DNA from: Strigamia acuminata
Lineage: Eukaryota; Arthropoda; Chilopoda; Geophilomorpha; Linotaeniidae
Assembly (NCBI GenBank): GCA_949358305.1
Contig: OX442320.1
Span: 2,420,501 to 2,484,500 of the forward strand
DNA: 64,000 nucleotides
Reading direction: 5' to 3'
How positions within the stretch are numbered: the first letter of the stretch is position 1; every line of letters begins with the position of its first letter. The notes beneath the pieces were generated by a model, which saw only the letters and a program-made list of their open reading frames with translations, did not search any database and was not told where the DNA came from. Positions 19,581-32,300 of this stretch are shown piece after piece. Made by a program: the position numbers and the translations under genes.

Positions 19581-22500
19581 TTGGCAGAGGCACAGATCAA
19601 AGATCGCATGCAGACCATTCCGAAGAAGGAAGAAACAGTGACGCTGACAAGTATGCAAGTGAGAACGAAGCCGGAGGTCGACATAGATTGGACGGACCTC
19701 CCGTTCAATCTGGAGGTTGAGCCCCAAACATTACGCGTTTTTCACTGCAATGTCACGAAAACACATTGCGAAACTCTGTGTATGCTGCCAGTGGAGATCG
19801 AAAACCAAAAATTGTTCGGTCTGCTGGATTCAGGAGCAGATCGTTCATTCATATCCGAAGATATAGTAAAGGACTTGGATATTGAAAAAAAGGTGGCACA
19901 AGTGAACGCGAACGTAGAATTGCTCACCGCCAACGGCTACGTCAAGCCGAGGGGCGTAGTTCGCATCATGATCGACTGGAAGGGGGGGAACCTGTCCCAC
20001 CCCTTCATAGTCTTGCCATCCCACGACAAAGTATTCCTCTTAGGGATGGATATCATGGCAAAACTGAAAATTCAGCCAAACCCGATAACCCGTTCATGGA
20101 ACTGGATAAGTCCCGAGGGAGAACGGCCAGTCCCCGTAGTTCCCCAAAAATTACTGGACGAAGCCAAGGACAAAGAGGAATACGGAAGAGGATTGCGAAA
20201 ATTCGTCCAAGATTACGATTTCGCAGCCTTCACTCTGGAATTACAGAGGAGTAACGTCGTGGACACACTGGTCGAGGAGGCAGCACTGCGTGTTAACGAG
20301 GCATCGCTACTAAGGCGAGTGCTTCGAAAACATGAAAGAATTCTGACCAAGACACCTGGTCGAACGACGGAAGCAACCCACGAAATAGTCTTAACCACAG
20401 ACAAGCCGATTCGAGTGCCTTACAAGGGGATGAACCCCCAGAAAAGAGACATTGTGACGCAGATGTGCCAAGACATGCTCGACAAGGGCATAGTAACTCA
20501 AGCGCTGGGCGAATACGCGATGCGGATCGTCCTGGTAATGCGTCCAGGCTCGGAGCCTCGACTATGCATTGATTATCGCCCCCTGAATGCGATAACAGTT
20601 ATAGACCCGATTCAGATGCCGTCTATAGACTCGATCCTCCGGGAACTGAGCCCGTTCAAGTGGGTAACCACGATGGATCTGTCAAAGGGGTATTGGCAAG
20701 TGGAGCTAAAACCAGAAGACAAACTAAAAACGGCTTTCTACTCCCCGATAGGAAGATTAATGTTCAACGTGATGCCGTTCGGGCTTGTAAACGCCCCGAG
20801 CACGTTCCAGAAATTGATCGAAAGCGTGTTGGGAGATATGCTTCACGACTTCGTGTGGGCGTATCTCGACGACATAATAATAACGTCGGACACATTCGAA
20901 GAGCATATAGACCACATCGACAGAGTGGTCTCTCGCCTAGCCAAGGCGGGACTCCACATCCATCCAGGGAAGAGCAAGTTTTGCAGAAAAGAGCTTGCCT
21001 TCCTAGGATATCGAATAGGAGTCGAGGGAATCGCGATTGACCCCGAAAAGGTCAAAGCAATAAACGGATTCCCCGCCCCCGAAGATATAAAAGGTGTCCA
21101 AAGATTCATGGGCATGGTCAATTTCTTCGGCCGACTACTCTCTGGTCTGGCTGAGGTGGCCGCGCCTATAACGGATCTCTTACGAACGGATAAAGAGTTT
21201 GAGTGGACGGTCCAGTGCGAGGCCGCATTTAGCACTATCAAGCAAATGCTGGCTGACGTCGAAAAGATGCCATTGCCGGACCTAAACCGACCGTTCGTGT
21301 TGCACACCGACGCGAGTAAAATCGGACTGGGTGCAGCCCTTCTGCAGACCCACGTGTACAACGGAATCTCGCAAGAAGTACCCTGTATGTTTATAAGCAG
21401 GAAAATACAGGGCGCGGAGAAAAATTACACGGCAACGGAACTAGAATGCCTAGCCGTAATTTGGGCAGTTCGAAAATTTCGCGACTATCTGGAGTACACG
21501 AACTTCGAGGTTCAGACAGATCACCAGGCACTAAGCTGGTTGATGAAGCTCAAGGAACCTTCCGGCCGACTCGCAAGATGGCAACTGGAGTTAATGGCGT
21601 GCGATATAACAATTACGTACCGCCCCGGGAAGTACAATCATGTGGCCGACGCCCTCTCAAGAGCCCCAGCCTCTGACCCCCAGGGACCAGACGACGACGG
21701 CGAGGACGACACCCACCTCTTGTACTGCCCAACTCCACGCAGAATATGGCGCTTACGAAAAGCAAACGAACTGCCGGTGATGGAGCCCGAAGATAGAACG
21801 TTTTGTGGTTTTTGGACTCGAACGTACCAGCCAGCTGGGACGAGCGATTCAACGTCCGCAATTCAACCTCCGCCCCCCGGAGAAACCCACAAAACACTAC
21901 TACGCGCCTTCACAGCAAAAATTGAAGAAAAAACGCAATATGCTCCACCCACGAGACGTGAGTTCGTCGAACACCAGGCAGCAGACACAAAATGTCAAAT
22001 TATAACACAATATTTGCTGAACGGCGAATTTCCGGAAGGGATGACAAACCCACACCGCCGGAAACAGTTCGTCAAAGAAGCAACAAGCTACCTCATAGAT
22101 GATGAACTCCTGGTAAAATACCACCCGACATTTCAAGATGACCTCAGTGGAGCGGGAAACTCGGTGAAAGTGGTCGTACCGGCATCACTGCACAACCGAC
22201 TGTTGTGGCTGATGCACGGACACCCGCTCGCCAGCCATTCCGGCATAGCGAGAACCCTTTATCGAGTAAAGCAACTTTTCTTCTGGCCGGGCGCGCGGCA
22301 AAAGATAACGAAATTTATCCGACACTGCCCCCGGTGCCAAGCATGCAGACCGCGAGATAAAGTAGCCAGAAACGCCATGTCTCTCGGACCCTACGCACCG
22401 TTTGACTGCTTAAGCATAGACTTGATGGGCCCCAAGCCCACAACGGGAAACAAGAACATGTATATTCTCGTAATTATGGACGTGGCCACCCGATGGCCGG

Positions 22501-23612
22501 AGCTGTACGCCCTCGCGAAGCCCTCGGCTGAAAACATAGTCGAGTGCCTTTACGACGTGGCAATGCGATTTGGGTTTCCCAGAAAACTCATTTCGGATAA
22601 CGGCCCCCAATTCCGATCAAGAATATATAAGGACTTCTGTAGGAAATTTAAAATGGATGCATCGAACACCTCCACATATAATCCTCAGACAAACCCAGTC
22701 GAGAGATTAAATAAAGATATAAAATATGCGCTGACAGTATTCACCGACATTCACAATCGATGGGACGAATACCTGCGAGAAATCGCTTTCAGCATTCGCT
22801 CAACCGTGTCACGAACACGCGAATTCTCACCGGCGTACCTCAACTTCGCCCGCGAATTAAGGATGCCATGGGACCCACGCGTTGCCGAAGCTGTTAACGT
22901 ATTAGACCCGTCGAGCCCACATGAGTACGTGTGCCGGTTGGAACAGACTATATCCGACACGTACCAGCATATGATGGCGCATATTTTCAACATGAGAGAG
23001 AGAATCGCAGATAAAGAAGGCGATCTCGCTTTCGCGAACTTTAAAGTGAATGATCTAGTGTGGAAGGAGGCACACACGTTGTCCAATGCAGCGAGGGGCA
23101 TCGCCGCCGGTTTAGCCGACAAGAGGGACGGTCCCTACGTAATTGTGGCCGAACACGGAGGCAACGCATACCAACTACGCCGCCTAGAGGACAACAAAAA
23201 TTTTCAGTCGATACATGGCCGAGATTTAAGGCCATATCTGCCAGAATTTCCACAGGAAATTTGGCTGGAAGGTCAGACACACAGCGGCCAAGGGGGCACC
23301 GTGGTCGACACGTTCCAAAAAACAAATGAAGCTGAAAATATAGCGGAAAACGAGGATGAATTCTTCGACGCCGAATCCCCAGCCGACGAGGCTCCAACTC
23401 AGCCGGAGCAAGCAACTTCGGAGAGGGAGGAAGCAGAAGAATGTACTTCTGAAATGGAAAATAAAAAAATTAATAATGAGAAAAATGCCAACACATCGGA
23501 GATGAACGAGCAAGTAGAGTCACGATCTACGAGCACGTCGAAAATCAACCTTCGACCACGACGAAGCAATAATCCGTTCATTCGGGACGGCAAAGTCGTG
23601 GGGAAGAACTAA
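19581..23612 (+). CDS. pol: Pol polyprotein of gypsy element B
   Basis: A complete Pol, about 1343 residues from 19581. That point is a TTG; the protein is really joined to Gag by the frameshift at 19476, which adds about 34 residues. Aspartic protease LLDSGADRSF is near 83. Reverse transcriptase has PFGLVNAPSTFQ and YLDD at about 428-431. RNase H has HTDASKIGLGAALL near 575 and QTDHQALSWL. Integrase has the zinc module HGHPLASHSG...CPRCQAC and catalytic D (SIDLMGP), D (SDNGPQF) and E (VERLNK). The C-terminal GPY-type module is DKRDGPYVIVAEHGGNAYQL. The last 100 residues are acidic, then basic (RPRRSNNPFIRDGK). All catalytic motifs are intact, so an active enzyme is plausible. Confidence 0.95.
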   Translation: MAEAQIKDRMQTIPKKEETVTLTSMQVRTKPEVDIDWTDLPFNLEVEPQTLRVFHCNVTKTHCETLCMLPVEIENQKLFGLLDSGADRSFISEDIVKDLDIEKKVAQVNANVELLTANGYVKPRGVVRIMIDWKGGNLSHPFIVLPSHDKVFLLGMDIMAKLKIQPNPITRSWNWISPEGERPVPVVPQKLLDEAKDKEEYGRGLRKFVQDYDFAAFTLELQRSNVVDTLVEEAALRVNEASLLRRVLRKHERILTKTPGRTTEATHEIVLTTDKPIRVPYKGMNPQKRDIVTQMCQDMLDKGIVTQALGEYAMRIVLVMRPGSEPRLCIDYRPLNAITVIDPIQMPSIDSILRELSPFKWVTTMDLSKGYWQVELKPEDKLKTAFYSPIGRLMFNVMPFGLVNAPSTFQKLIESVLGDMLHDFVWAYLDDIIITSDTFEEHIDHIDRVVSRLAKAGLHIHPGKSKFCRKELAFLGYRIGVEGIAIDPEKVKAINGFPAPEDIKGVQRFMGMVNFFGRLLSGLAEVAAPITDLLRTDKEFEWTVQCEAAFSTIKQMLADVEKMPLPDLNRPFVLHTDASKIGLGAALLQTHVYNGISQEVPCMFISRKIQGAEKNYTATELECLAVIWAVRKFRDYLEYTNFEVQTDHQALSWLMKLKEPSGRLARWQLELMACDITITYRPGKYNHVADALSRAPASDPQGPDDDGEDDTHLLYCPTPRRIWRLRKANELPVMEPEDRTFCGFWTRTYQPAGTSDSTSAIQPPPPGETHKTLLRAFTAKIEEKTQYAPPTRREFVEHQAADTKCQIITQYLLNGEFPEGMTNPHRRKQFVKEATSYLIDDELLVKYHPTFQDDLSGAGNSVKVVVPASLHNRLLWLMHGHPLASHSGIARTLYRVKQLFFWPGARQKITKFIRHCPRCQACRPRDKVARNAMSLGPYAPFDCLSIDLMGPKPTTGNKNMYILVIMDVATRWPELYALAKPSAENIVECLYDVAMRFGFPRKLISDNGPQFRSRIYKDFCRKFKMDASNTSTYNPQTNPVERLNKDIKYALTVFTDIHNRWDEYLREIAFSIRSTVSRTREFSPAYLNFARELRMPWDPRVAEAVNVLDPSSPHEYVCRLEQTISDTYQHMMAHIFNMRERIADKEGDLAFANFKVNDLVWKEAHTLSNAARGIAAGLADKRDGPYVIVAEHGGNAYQLRRLEDNKNFQSIHGRDLRPYLPEFPQEIWLEGQTHSGQGGTVVDTFQKTNEAENIAENEDEFFDAESPADEAPTQPEQATSEREEAEECTSEMENKKINNEKNANTSEMNEQVESRSTSTSKINLRPRRSNNPFIRDGKVVGKN

Positions 23613-23992
23613 AAATAAAAGAAAATGTGATAACATGGAGCGGAGGCCTTGTAAAATAAAAAGATTTACTTACGAGAGCTGCTGCACATGTTGAAACGCG
23701 AAAATTTGGCTAAGTCCAAACTTCGCAACGAATTGTCGCAGTCACCACTAACAGACGAGAAGTTATGACGTATCGGGCGACCACGTGACGATGAAACCAC
23801 GCGGTCGACCCCGTAGCGTCATTGCCAGCACGGCGGATCTCGCAAAATACGAGACGCGTTCGAGACCCACAATTCTCAGCGTCGATAGGCCCAGTTTCCG
23901 ACTGTTTTTAACACGACGAGACGTGTTTTTGCTTCTCCCCCAAAGAGAAAGACAAAGACCTCTCAAACAAAACTTCATTTTCCTAAATTGAA
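23613..23992 (+). other. Spacer between pol and ORF3 of B
   Basis: About 380 bp with no convincing gene. It should contain the splice acceptor for a subgenomic ORF3 message; I cannot single one out. A similar but shorter gap (56670-56887) lies in A. Confidence 0.5.
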
Positions 23993-25857
23993 ATGGCCGA
24001 TCGACGCAACCCACGATTAGAGCCGAGCGCATCGTCGAGAGACGAGAGCGACGGCCTAATCGTAAATGCAGAAGACGATGAGAATTGGGACGAACAACCG
24101 CCGTTGCAGGTAAATTAGTGTGATTTCCCCAGAGAAATCACATAATTCTTTGAATCTGTTGCATCCAACCCAGATTGGAGCGTGACTTGTGACTGATATA
24201 TTTCTTTCTGTTTTATTATTGATTTAAGGCTGGCTAAAAACCCGAGAGTGGACCCAGATTCACCTCGGAGTCAAGGCCGCCAAAAAACTAGAACAAAGGA
24301 AGTGTTCGCGGAATGGCGTCGTGGCAAACCAAAACCAAAACTAAAGGTTTTCTTCCTTTTAAAATTAAACATCGTAATAAATTAAAATACGATTAGAGTT
24401 AAAATAAAAAGCTTAACGTAATATTAAGAATTTAACGATCGGTTTTGCCTGCGACCCCTTCCTAAAAAGCGGATCACCTGAGTTCAAAGGTCGACCCGCT
24501 AGAATCGTGGGACGCCCTGCCTTCGACGGTGTCAACCGCCAACAACATCTTTCGCGGAGCCCTGCCGATTTACCTGCGGCAGGCCTATCCTGCAGAGACC
24601 AGCGCCTGGAAAATCCGATTGATGTACTCCAGGACCCTCGAGGAAAAATTCGAGCGATCGAAAACGCTGGTCGAGTGCATGACGAAGGAGATGAGGGAGC
24701 GAGTGGGGCCGCGGATCCCACCCGATGCGGATCCGCCGAGCCCCGTTTACTCCGGGTACCTGGAAGAGGCTTACCCAGGCACGGTGGCCGAGCTGCACAC
24801 CTCCCACAGGTGGAGCGAGGCCCCGACCTTGGCAGCCCGCCAGAAAATAGTGGACGACGAGATCGAACGCTTAAAGCGCACCGAGACTCACGGAGTAACC
24901 CGAGTTCTCGAGAGAAACGGTTTCTCCCCCGAAGAAATCCGTAGATGGCTTCGCGACATCGAAGAAGACCATTTGACACCCAGATGGATACCACCGGCGA
25001 ATTTTACGGCCACGCAGTCTGAGATGTGGCAGTTATACCACGCTGGTATCCTGGGAAGTCGCCGCCATCACAGAAGATCGAAGCGTCCGGCGGAGTCCGC
25101 CCCACGCGGACCCGCACGAAGAAGACAGGCCGTCTCCCCAACAGAGGCCGGCCCGTCAACGAGTCGCGACTACCGCAGCCGCTCGAGCAGCTCCAGTTCC
25201 CGAACTCGAGTTGTCGTGCGCTCGGAGTGTCGCCGAGTAGTAACGCTCGAGCCTGCCTCGCCAGACGACGCGCGGGCTGAGCGAACGGTCGAATCTTCCG
25301 CCCACTGGGCTGCGAGGACCGAGACACACCAAGATCGAGGAAAGAAAAGATCCTCGTTGTTTATGGCGATTACCACACAGTCGTCAGATCAATCCTCGTC
25401 GCGACGAACCGTCTCAACACACCAGAGACCGGATTCCCCGACGGACGTCCCCCAGAGGACGGTCCAACAAAGATCCGTCGCAGCCAACACCAGGAGGAAT
25501 CGGAAGCGTAAAGTACGACAGAAGACGCGTGCGCGGTCTCTGATCGCGAAAGGATTGGAGAAAGAGCGAGAGATGGCCGCCGCAAAAAGGTCCGAACCCC
25601 GAAGTCTCGGATCCGCGGCTGGGCCGTCCAGGCTCCAGGCAGAGATTGATTTGGGAGAGTTGACGGAAGAGCAAATGTCCCCAGATGAGTCGGACAAAGA
25701 TGGGCCGGTTACAAAACAGGATCTGGCCGTAGCATTGAAGAACGCCTTCCGAGGATACGCGGCCAACCGGCCGTCGGGCTCAACACCGGCAGTGCCACCC
25801 GTGATCCTCCGCCCATGCAGAGGAGTGCTGCCGGCTCTTCGCAGAGGAGAGCGATGA
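23993..25857 (+). CDS. ORF3 of gypsy element B, spliced, unknown function
   Basis: A third gene I cannot assign to a known family. Exon 1 (23993-24109, 39 codons) is acidic and ends ...ENWDEQPPLQ before donor GTAAAT at 24110. Exon 2 is inferred to start at 24490 after ...TTCAAAG, in phase, and runs to 25857, giving about 494 residues. The exon-2 start aligns residue for residue with that of A's ORF3 (Trp at position 7 in both), then TANNIFRGALPIYLRQA...WKIRLMYSR, as in A. A second shared block is FSPEEIRRWLRDI. The rest is Arg/Ser/Pro-rich. No signal peptide, membrane segment or viral envelope feature is visible. A small extra exon between 24229 and 24345 is possible. The acceptor polypyrimidine tract is weak. 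Confidence 0.68.
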
Positions 25858-25892
25858 GAAAATTGAGATCGCTCCGATCCGAGATCGAAGCT

Positions 25893-25904
25893 GGAGGAGG
25901 GACG
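25893..25904 (+). promoter_or_regulatory. Polypurine tract of B
   Basis: GGAGGAGGGACG directly abuts the 3' LTR, the expected plus-strand priming site. A's tract ends with the same GGGACG. Confidence 0.8.
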
Positions 25905-26725
25905 TGTGGTGACCCAGTTGGATAAGTGTCCCCCCAGGGCGGATACTTGTCCTATGAGTCACTATGATTAAAGAGTCGTTCCCCCCCGAGTTGGCTCCAC
26001 CTCCCCATGGCAGGTGTGTGCCCCGAGGGGGAGGAAGCGGCTGGTGGTCAGCCCCCATTGGTTGATCGCCGGCCCTTCACCCCACTGCATAAAAGGCTGT
26101 GTTTCCCGCCTAAAGACAGAACTTACACAAACGACACCAAGAACACAGCAACTACCTCACCGTCAGGCCAACTTCAACTACAAGTTAGGATTGATCGAGG
26201 ATCGCTGAGTAAAGTGCAAACTGTAACTCTCACGAAGTCACTTGCGAGCTATTCCTGCGAAAGCACGAGAATAGCCCTTGTGAAATCACCCAGAATAATC
26301 GCCCAGACGATTATTCGCCGAAGTAAGTGTCCGAGTGCTTTGTAGGGAACCCCAAAGTTCCTAGACGAGGCCTCTGCGACGCTAAACCAAAACCTAGACA
26401 ACAGGCACGGATAGAAGACTCGAAAGAGCATTCCACCGCGTCCGTGAAGACGAATCCGTGACGAATTAACGACAACTCGAGACGCCGCCTTTGTTCCGCC
26501 GACCACGCGGAATCGACGACGCCATCTTGAGAAATCCTTTGTTCGACGCTGACCACGTCGACTCTAGAATTATTACTGAGTGTATTTTAAAGGCATAAAG
26601 CCTGGTGAATAAATTACCTGTTTATTTACATACATTTGGTATTCATTTGGGTATTTACATAATTGATCACAGGTAAAGTATTACACGTTAGCGCTATTTA
26701 AACCTATACCAAGTAGGACGCGACA
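25905..26725 (+). repeat. 3' LTR of element B
   Basis: 821 bp, same length as 15454-16274 and identical wherever I compared them by eye. Followed by target copy GAGT and the resumed 56-bp array of C1. Confidence 0.95.
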
Positions 26726-27050
26726 GAGTCGAATGCGAATTTTGCCCTTCTTCAACGCGAAATCGTATTCGACTCGTTTTCGAGTCGAATGCGAATTTTG
26801 CCCTTCTTCAACGCGAAATCGTATTCGACTCGTTTTCGAGTCGAATGCGAATTTTGCCCTTCTTCAACGCGAAATCGTATTCGACTCGTTTTCGAGTCGA
26901 ATGCGAATTTTGCCCTTCTTCAACGCGAAATCGTATTCGACTCGTTTTCGAGTCGAGTACGAATTTTGCCCTTCTTCAACGCGAAATCGTATTCGATTCG
27001 CTTTCGAATCGTATACGAGATGGTCTATTTTTGTTTCCCGGACTTTGATT
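26726..27050. repeat. 56-bp palindromic minisatellite, C1 centre
   Basis: About five head-to-tail 56-bp units, each with TTCAACGCGAAATCG followed by a TATTCGACTCG-TTTT-CGAGTCGAA hairpin. They continue the array interrupted at 15453. The unit lacks stop codons in all three forward frames, which makes long but meaningless ORFs. Confidence 0.9.
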
Positions 27051-27055
27051 CGTAT

Positions 27056-28840
27056 TCGAGTTGTTACGAGTTCGTATTTTGATCGTATTCGTATTCGAAT
27101 CGTATTCGAATCGAATACGAATCGAATTCGAGTCGTATTCGAGATGGTCGATGATTTCCACTCGCTCGTATACGCGTTGTATACGAGCTCGTATTTTGAT
27201 CGTAATCGTAAACGAATCGTTTACAAGTCGTATACGACGTGTATACACCTCGTATACGAACGAAGTTTGTGAAAACACAATTTCCAAATAAGACGTATGT
27301 GACTACTATGTGTTTTCATGTCGTAGTAAGTATCCGGTGGATTTTCCAAACTTCGTTCGTATACGAGGTGTATACACGTCGTATACGACTTGTATACGAC
27401 TTGTAAACGATTCGTTTACGATTACGATCAAAATACGAGCTCGTATACAACGCGTATACGAGCGAGTGGAAATCATCGACCATCTCGAATGCGACTCGAA
27501 TACGATTCGAATACATCTCGAATACATCTCGAATACGAGTCGTACGAGTCAAAGTCCGGGAACGGGTCATCGACTATCTCGTATTCGAGTTGTTACGAGT
27601 TCGTATTTTGATCGTATTCGTATTCGAATCGAATTCGAATCGTATTCGAATCGAATACGAATCGAATTCGAGTCGTATTCGAGATGGTCGATGATTTCCA
27701 CTCGCTCGTATACGCGTTGTATACGAGCTCGTATTTTGATCGTAATCGTAAACGAATCGTTTACAAGTCGTATACAAGTTGTATACGACGTGTATACACC
27801 TCGTATACGAACGAAGTTTGTGAAAACACAATTTCCAAATAAGACGTATGTGACTACTATGTGTTTTCATGTCGTAGTAAGTATCCGGTGGATTTTCCAA
27901 ACTTCGTTCGTATACGAGGTGTATACACGTCGTATACGACTTGTATACGACTTGTAAACGATTCGTTTACGATTACGATCAAAATACGAGCTCGTATACA
28001 ACGCGTATACGAGCGAGTGGAAATCATCGACCATCTCGAATGCGACTCGAATACGATTCGAATACATCTCGAATACATCTCGAATACGAGTCGTACGAGT
28101 CAAAGTCCGGGAACGGGTCATCGACTATCTCGTATTCGAGTTGTTACGAGTTCGTATTTTGATCGTATTCGTATTCGAATCGAATTCGAATCGTATTCGA
28201 ATCGAATACGAATCGAATTCGAGTCGTATTCGAGATGGTCGATGATTTCCACTCGCTCGTATACGCGTTGTATACGAGCTCGTATTTTGATCGTAATCGT
28301 AAACGAATCGTTTACAAGTCGTATACAAGTTGTATACGACGTGTATACACCTCGTATACGAACGAAGTTTGTGAAAACACAATTTCCAAATAAGACGTAT
28401 GTGACTACTATGTGTTTTCATGTCGTAGTAAGTATCCGGTGGATTTTCCAAACTTCGTTCGTATACGAGGTGTATACACGTCGTACACGACTTGTATACG
28501 ACTTGTAAACGATTCGTTTACGATTACGATCAAAATACGAGCTCGTATACAACGCGTATACGAGCGAGTGGAAATCATCGACCATCTCGAATGCGACTCG
28601 AATACGATTCGAATACATCTCGAATACATCTCGAATACGAGTCGTACGAGTCAAAGTCCGGGAACGGGTCATCGACTATCTCGTATTCGAGTTGTTACGA
28701 GTTCGTATTTTGATCGTATTCGTATTCGAATCGTATTCGAATCGAATACGAATCGAATTCGAGTCGTATTCGAGATGGTCGATGATTTCCACTCGCTCGT
28801 ATACGCGTTGTATACGAGCTCGTATTTTGATCGTAATCGA
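27056..28840. repeat. 551-bp palindromic higher-order repeats, C1 centre
   Basis: Three units (period 551 bp; the first about 20 bp shorter), equivalent points near 27306, 27857 and 28408. Each is an imperfect inverted repeat of words such as TCGTATACGA, TCGTATTCGA and CGTAAACGA around a non-palindromic spacer of about 100 bp (GTGAAAACACAATTTCC...GGTGGATTTTCC). C2 has a single unit (about 48240-48840). Confidence 0.9.
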
Positions 28841-29389
28841 AAAACGAGTCGAATACGATTTCGCGTTGAAGAAGGGCAAAACTCGTACTCGACTCGAAAA
28901 CGAGTCGAATACGATTTCGCGTTGAAGAAGGGCAAAACTCGTACTCGACTCGAAAACGAGTCGAATACGATTTCGCGTTGAAGAAGGGCAAAACTCGTAC
29001 TCGACTCGAAAACGAGTCGAATACGATTTCGCGTTGAAGAAGGGCAAAACTCGTACTCGACTCGAAAACGAGTCGAATACGATTTCGCGTTGAAGAAGGG
29101 CAAAATTCGCATTCGACTCGAAAACGAGTCGAATACGATTTCGCGTTGAAGAAGGGCAAAACTCGTATTCGATTCGAAAGCGAATCGAATACAATTTTGC
29201 GTTGAAAAAGGACAAAAATCGTATTCGATTCGCTTTCGAATCGAATACGAGTTTTGTCCTTTTTCAACGCTTGGGAAAAGGACTCGAATGCGCCTCCACG
29301 TTGCAATGCGCATTTGTGTAAACGATGATGGAATCCCCTGCTTAAATACTGGCTATCGCGTCACGTAACAGCAACGTGCCACGTCACGT
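28841..29389. repeat. 56-bp array in inverse orientation, right side of C1 centre
   Basis: Mirror image of the left array: units of ACGAGTCGAATACG...GCGTTGAAGAAGGGC, then the promoter-like block in reverse (TTAAATA at 29342-29348) and the duplicated ACGTAA/ACGTCA boxes. It completes the palindrome with 15124-15453. Confidence 0.88.
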
Positions 29390-32300
29390 AATTGCAACGT
29401 GCCGCGCTATGCCACACAATGTGCCGCCGCGATAGGCCATTGAACCCGAATGTGTGTGATGCGAAACGCGCGAGTACGCGCGCGGAGAACGCGCGGCAAT
29501 GCTAGCAACAGGAGCGCAACTGCCCAAGAAATTGCTCAACAATAAAAGGCACGTGGAAGCACGTGCCTGAAACAATAGGCACTTCAAATAAAGTTATTGT
29601 TAAAAAACGGGCTTGAAAACCAACAATTACACAATAATTAAGGGGCAAGAAATGAACTTTGCTGCAATGCAAAGTTCTCAAAATACAGAGAAATGAAAGT
29701 TACACTTGTATAAAGAATTGACAATGTTTGAAACCAATAAAAACTACAAAAACACACTTGTAAAAAACCCAAAACAACCCCCAGAATGAATTATTTGACT
29801 CAAATTAACCCTAAAACAGTCTTGGAGGTCGTGCAGACGACAGAGTCGGATCGGAAGGTTGCTAAAACCTGACGCCAAAACTAGCAATGGGACAGCTAGT
29901 TAGAAAACAGCTTTTTCATCAATCATGAACGCTGAAAACCTCAGCCAGGGGTAGAAAATGATGGAGAGAACGTTTTCGCCATCTAAAACGGTCTAAAACG
30001 GGTCTAAAATGCCTAAACCGGCGCCTGGAACGTGGCGCAGTTGTTGGGTCAAATATTGTCAAAAATCAGTGGAAATTTGTCAAATACTGGCAAAAATCTG
30101 CTGAAATTTGTCAAAAATTGCCAAATTTTGGCGCAAGTTACGTGAGGTTTGCGCGCATCCAACTATGACAAAAAATCCATGCGTGTGCACGCGCGATTTA
30201 CTGGCGCGTTGGAAGCGTTAAAATAAATTTTTCCAATATCTAACACAATTTGCACCGAATTATGGCAATTTTTGACAAATTTACATGGATTTTTGCCAGT
30301 ATTTGACAAATTTCCACGGATTTTTGACAATATTTGACAAATTCCAGACAAATTTCAGACAGATTTCAATTAATTTTAGAAATTTTATGAGAAATTTCAG
30401 CAAATGTTTGAGGATTGAGGAAATCTTCTGAAATTTGTCAAATATAGGCAAAAATCTTCTGAAATTTGTCAAATACAGGCAAAAATCTTCTGAAATTTGT
30501 CAAAAATTGCCCAAATTCCGTGCAAGTTTTGCAAGTTTTGCGCGCATCAAATCGTATGCGCGCCTATACTATTGCACGAGCGCATTGACGTGTGATGAAC
30601 ACCGACCACGTTTACGAAGTGAATTCGAGCTACAAAAGTATCGAGTCGCCATTCTATGATGGAAAAAAAAAATTAGGTGTAAACAAACAAAATAAAAACT
30701 TTAATATACAAGAAACGTACAATTCCACTCAACTTTGTTTCAAATTTTATTTATTGGATCATTGAAAATAAACAGTAGTGTTGTGCACTGTACGCTTAAG
30801 TGTATACCGGCGATGCGTTGTTTTGTGGTGGGGATTTGCCTCAATAATTGATCTTTTCTCTTTGTTTGCAATATTTTTTTGGCCTTTTTTGTTGATTTTT
30901 CGGTTTGAAATTGTTTTTTTCCGGTGTAATTTAAGTGGTGGAAGGTTGTTGGCGTGTGTTGAGGGTAATTTTGGCGGTTTTTGGGTCGGGATTAGTGTTT
31001 TCTGCGATTTTTTATCGGTATTTGGGGTTTGATGCAGCGGATAGCGCATGCGAATCGCCGTCGACCGTAGCATTAGCAATTGCAACCTGCCGCGCTATGC
31101 CACACAATGTGCCGCCGCGATAGGCCATCGAATCCGAATGTGTGTGATGCGAAACGCGAGTACGCGCGCGGAGAACGCGCGGCAATGCTAGCAACAGGAG
31201 CGCAACTGCCCAAGAAATTGCTCAACAATAAAAGGCACGTGGAAGCACGTGCCTGAAACAATAGGCACTTCAAATAAAGTTATTGTTAAAAAACGGGCTT
31301 GAAAACCAACAATTACACAATAATTAAGGGGCAAGAAATGAACTTTGCTGCAATGCAAAGTTCTCAAAATACAGAGAAATGAAAGTTACACTTGTATAAA
31401 GAATTGACAATGTTTGAAACCAATAAAAACTACAAAAACACACTTGTAAAAAACCCAAAACAACCCCCAGAATGAATTATTTGACTCAAATTAACCCTAA
31501 AACAGTCTTGGAGGTCGTGCAGACGACAGAGTCGGATCGGAAGGTTGCTAAAACCTGACGCCAAAACTAGCAATGGGACAGCTAGTTAGAAAACAGCTTT
31601 TTCATCAATCATGAACGCTGAAAACCTCAGCCAGGGGTAGAAAATGATGGAGAGAACGTTTTCGCCATCTAAAACGGTCTAAAACGGGTCTAAAATGCCT
31701 AAACCGGCGCCTGGAACGTGGCGCAGTTGTTGGGTCAAATATTGTCAAAAATCAGTGGAAATTTGTCAAATACTGGCAAAAATCTGCTGAAATTTGTCAA
31801 AAATTGCCAAATTTTGGCGCAAGTTACGTGAGGTTTGCGCGCATCCAACTATGACAAAAAATCCATGCGTGTGCACGCGCGATTTACTGGCGCGTTGGAA
31901 GCGTTAAAATAAATTTTTCCAATATCTAACACAATTTGCACCGAATTATGGCAATTTTTGACAAATTTACATGGATTTTTGCCAGTATTTGACAAATTTC
32001 CACGGATTTTTGACAATATTTGACAAATTCCAGACAAATTTCAGACAAATTTCAATTAATTTTAGAAATTTTATGAGAAATTTCAGCAAATGTTTGAGGA
32101 TTGAGGAAATCTTCTGAAATTTGTCAAATATAGGCAAAAATCTTCTGAAATTTGTCAAATACAGGCAAAAATCTGCTGAAATTTGTCAAAAATTGCCCAA
32201 ATTCCGTGCAAGTTTTGCAAGTTTTGCGCGCATCAAATCGTATGGGCGCCTATACTATTGCACGAGCGCATTGACGCGTGATGAACACCGACCACGTTTA

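Larger units (their letters stand above)
15454..26725 (+). mobile_element. Ty3/gypsy LTR retrotransposon B
   Basis: An 11,272-bp element with 821-bp LTRs and a 4-bp duplication, GAGT (15450-15453 and 26726-26729). The order is LTR, tRNA-Pro-type primer site, gag, -1 frameshift, pol, spliced ORF3, polypurine tract, LTR. All large frames are intact and the LTRs look identical by eye, so it appears recent and potentially active. It is related to A in every gene but clearly diverged, so it is a separate family. Confidence 0.95.

Noticed and set aside
24229-24345. A middle exon in ORF3 of B
   Set aside because: It has plausible GT/AG edges and an open stretch, but the phase from exon 1 gives an immediate stop, and A has no counterpart; left as a possibility only.
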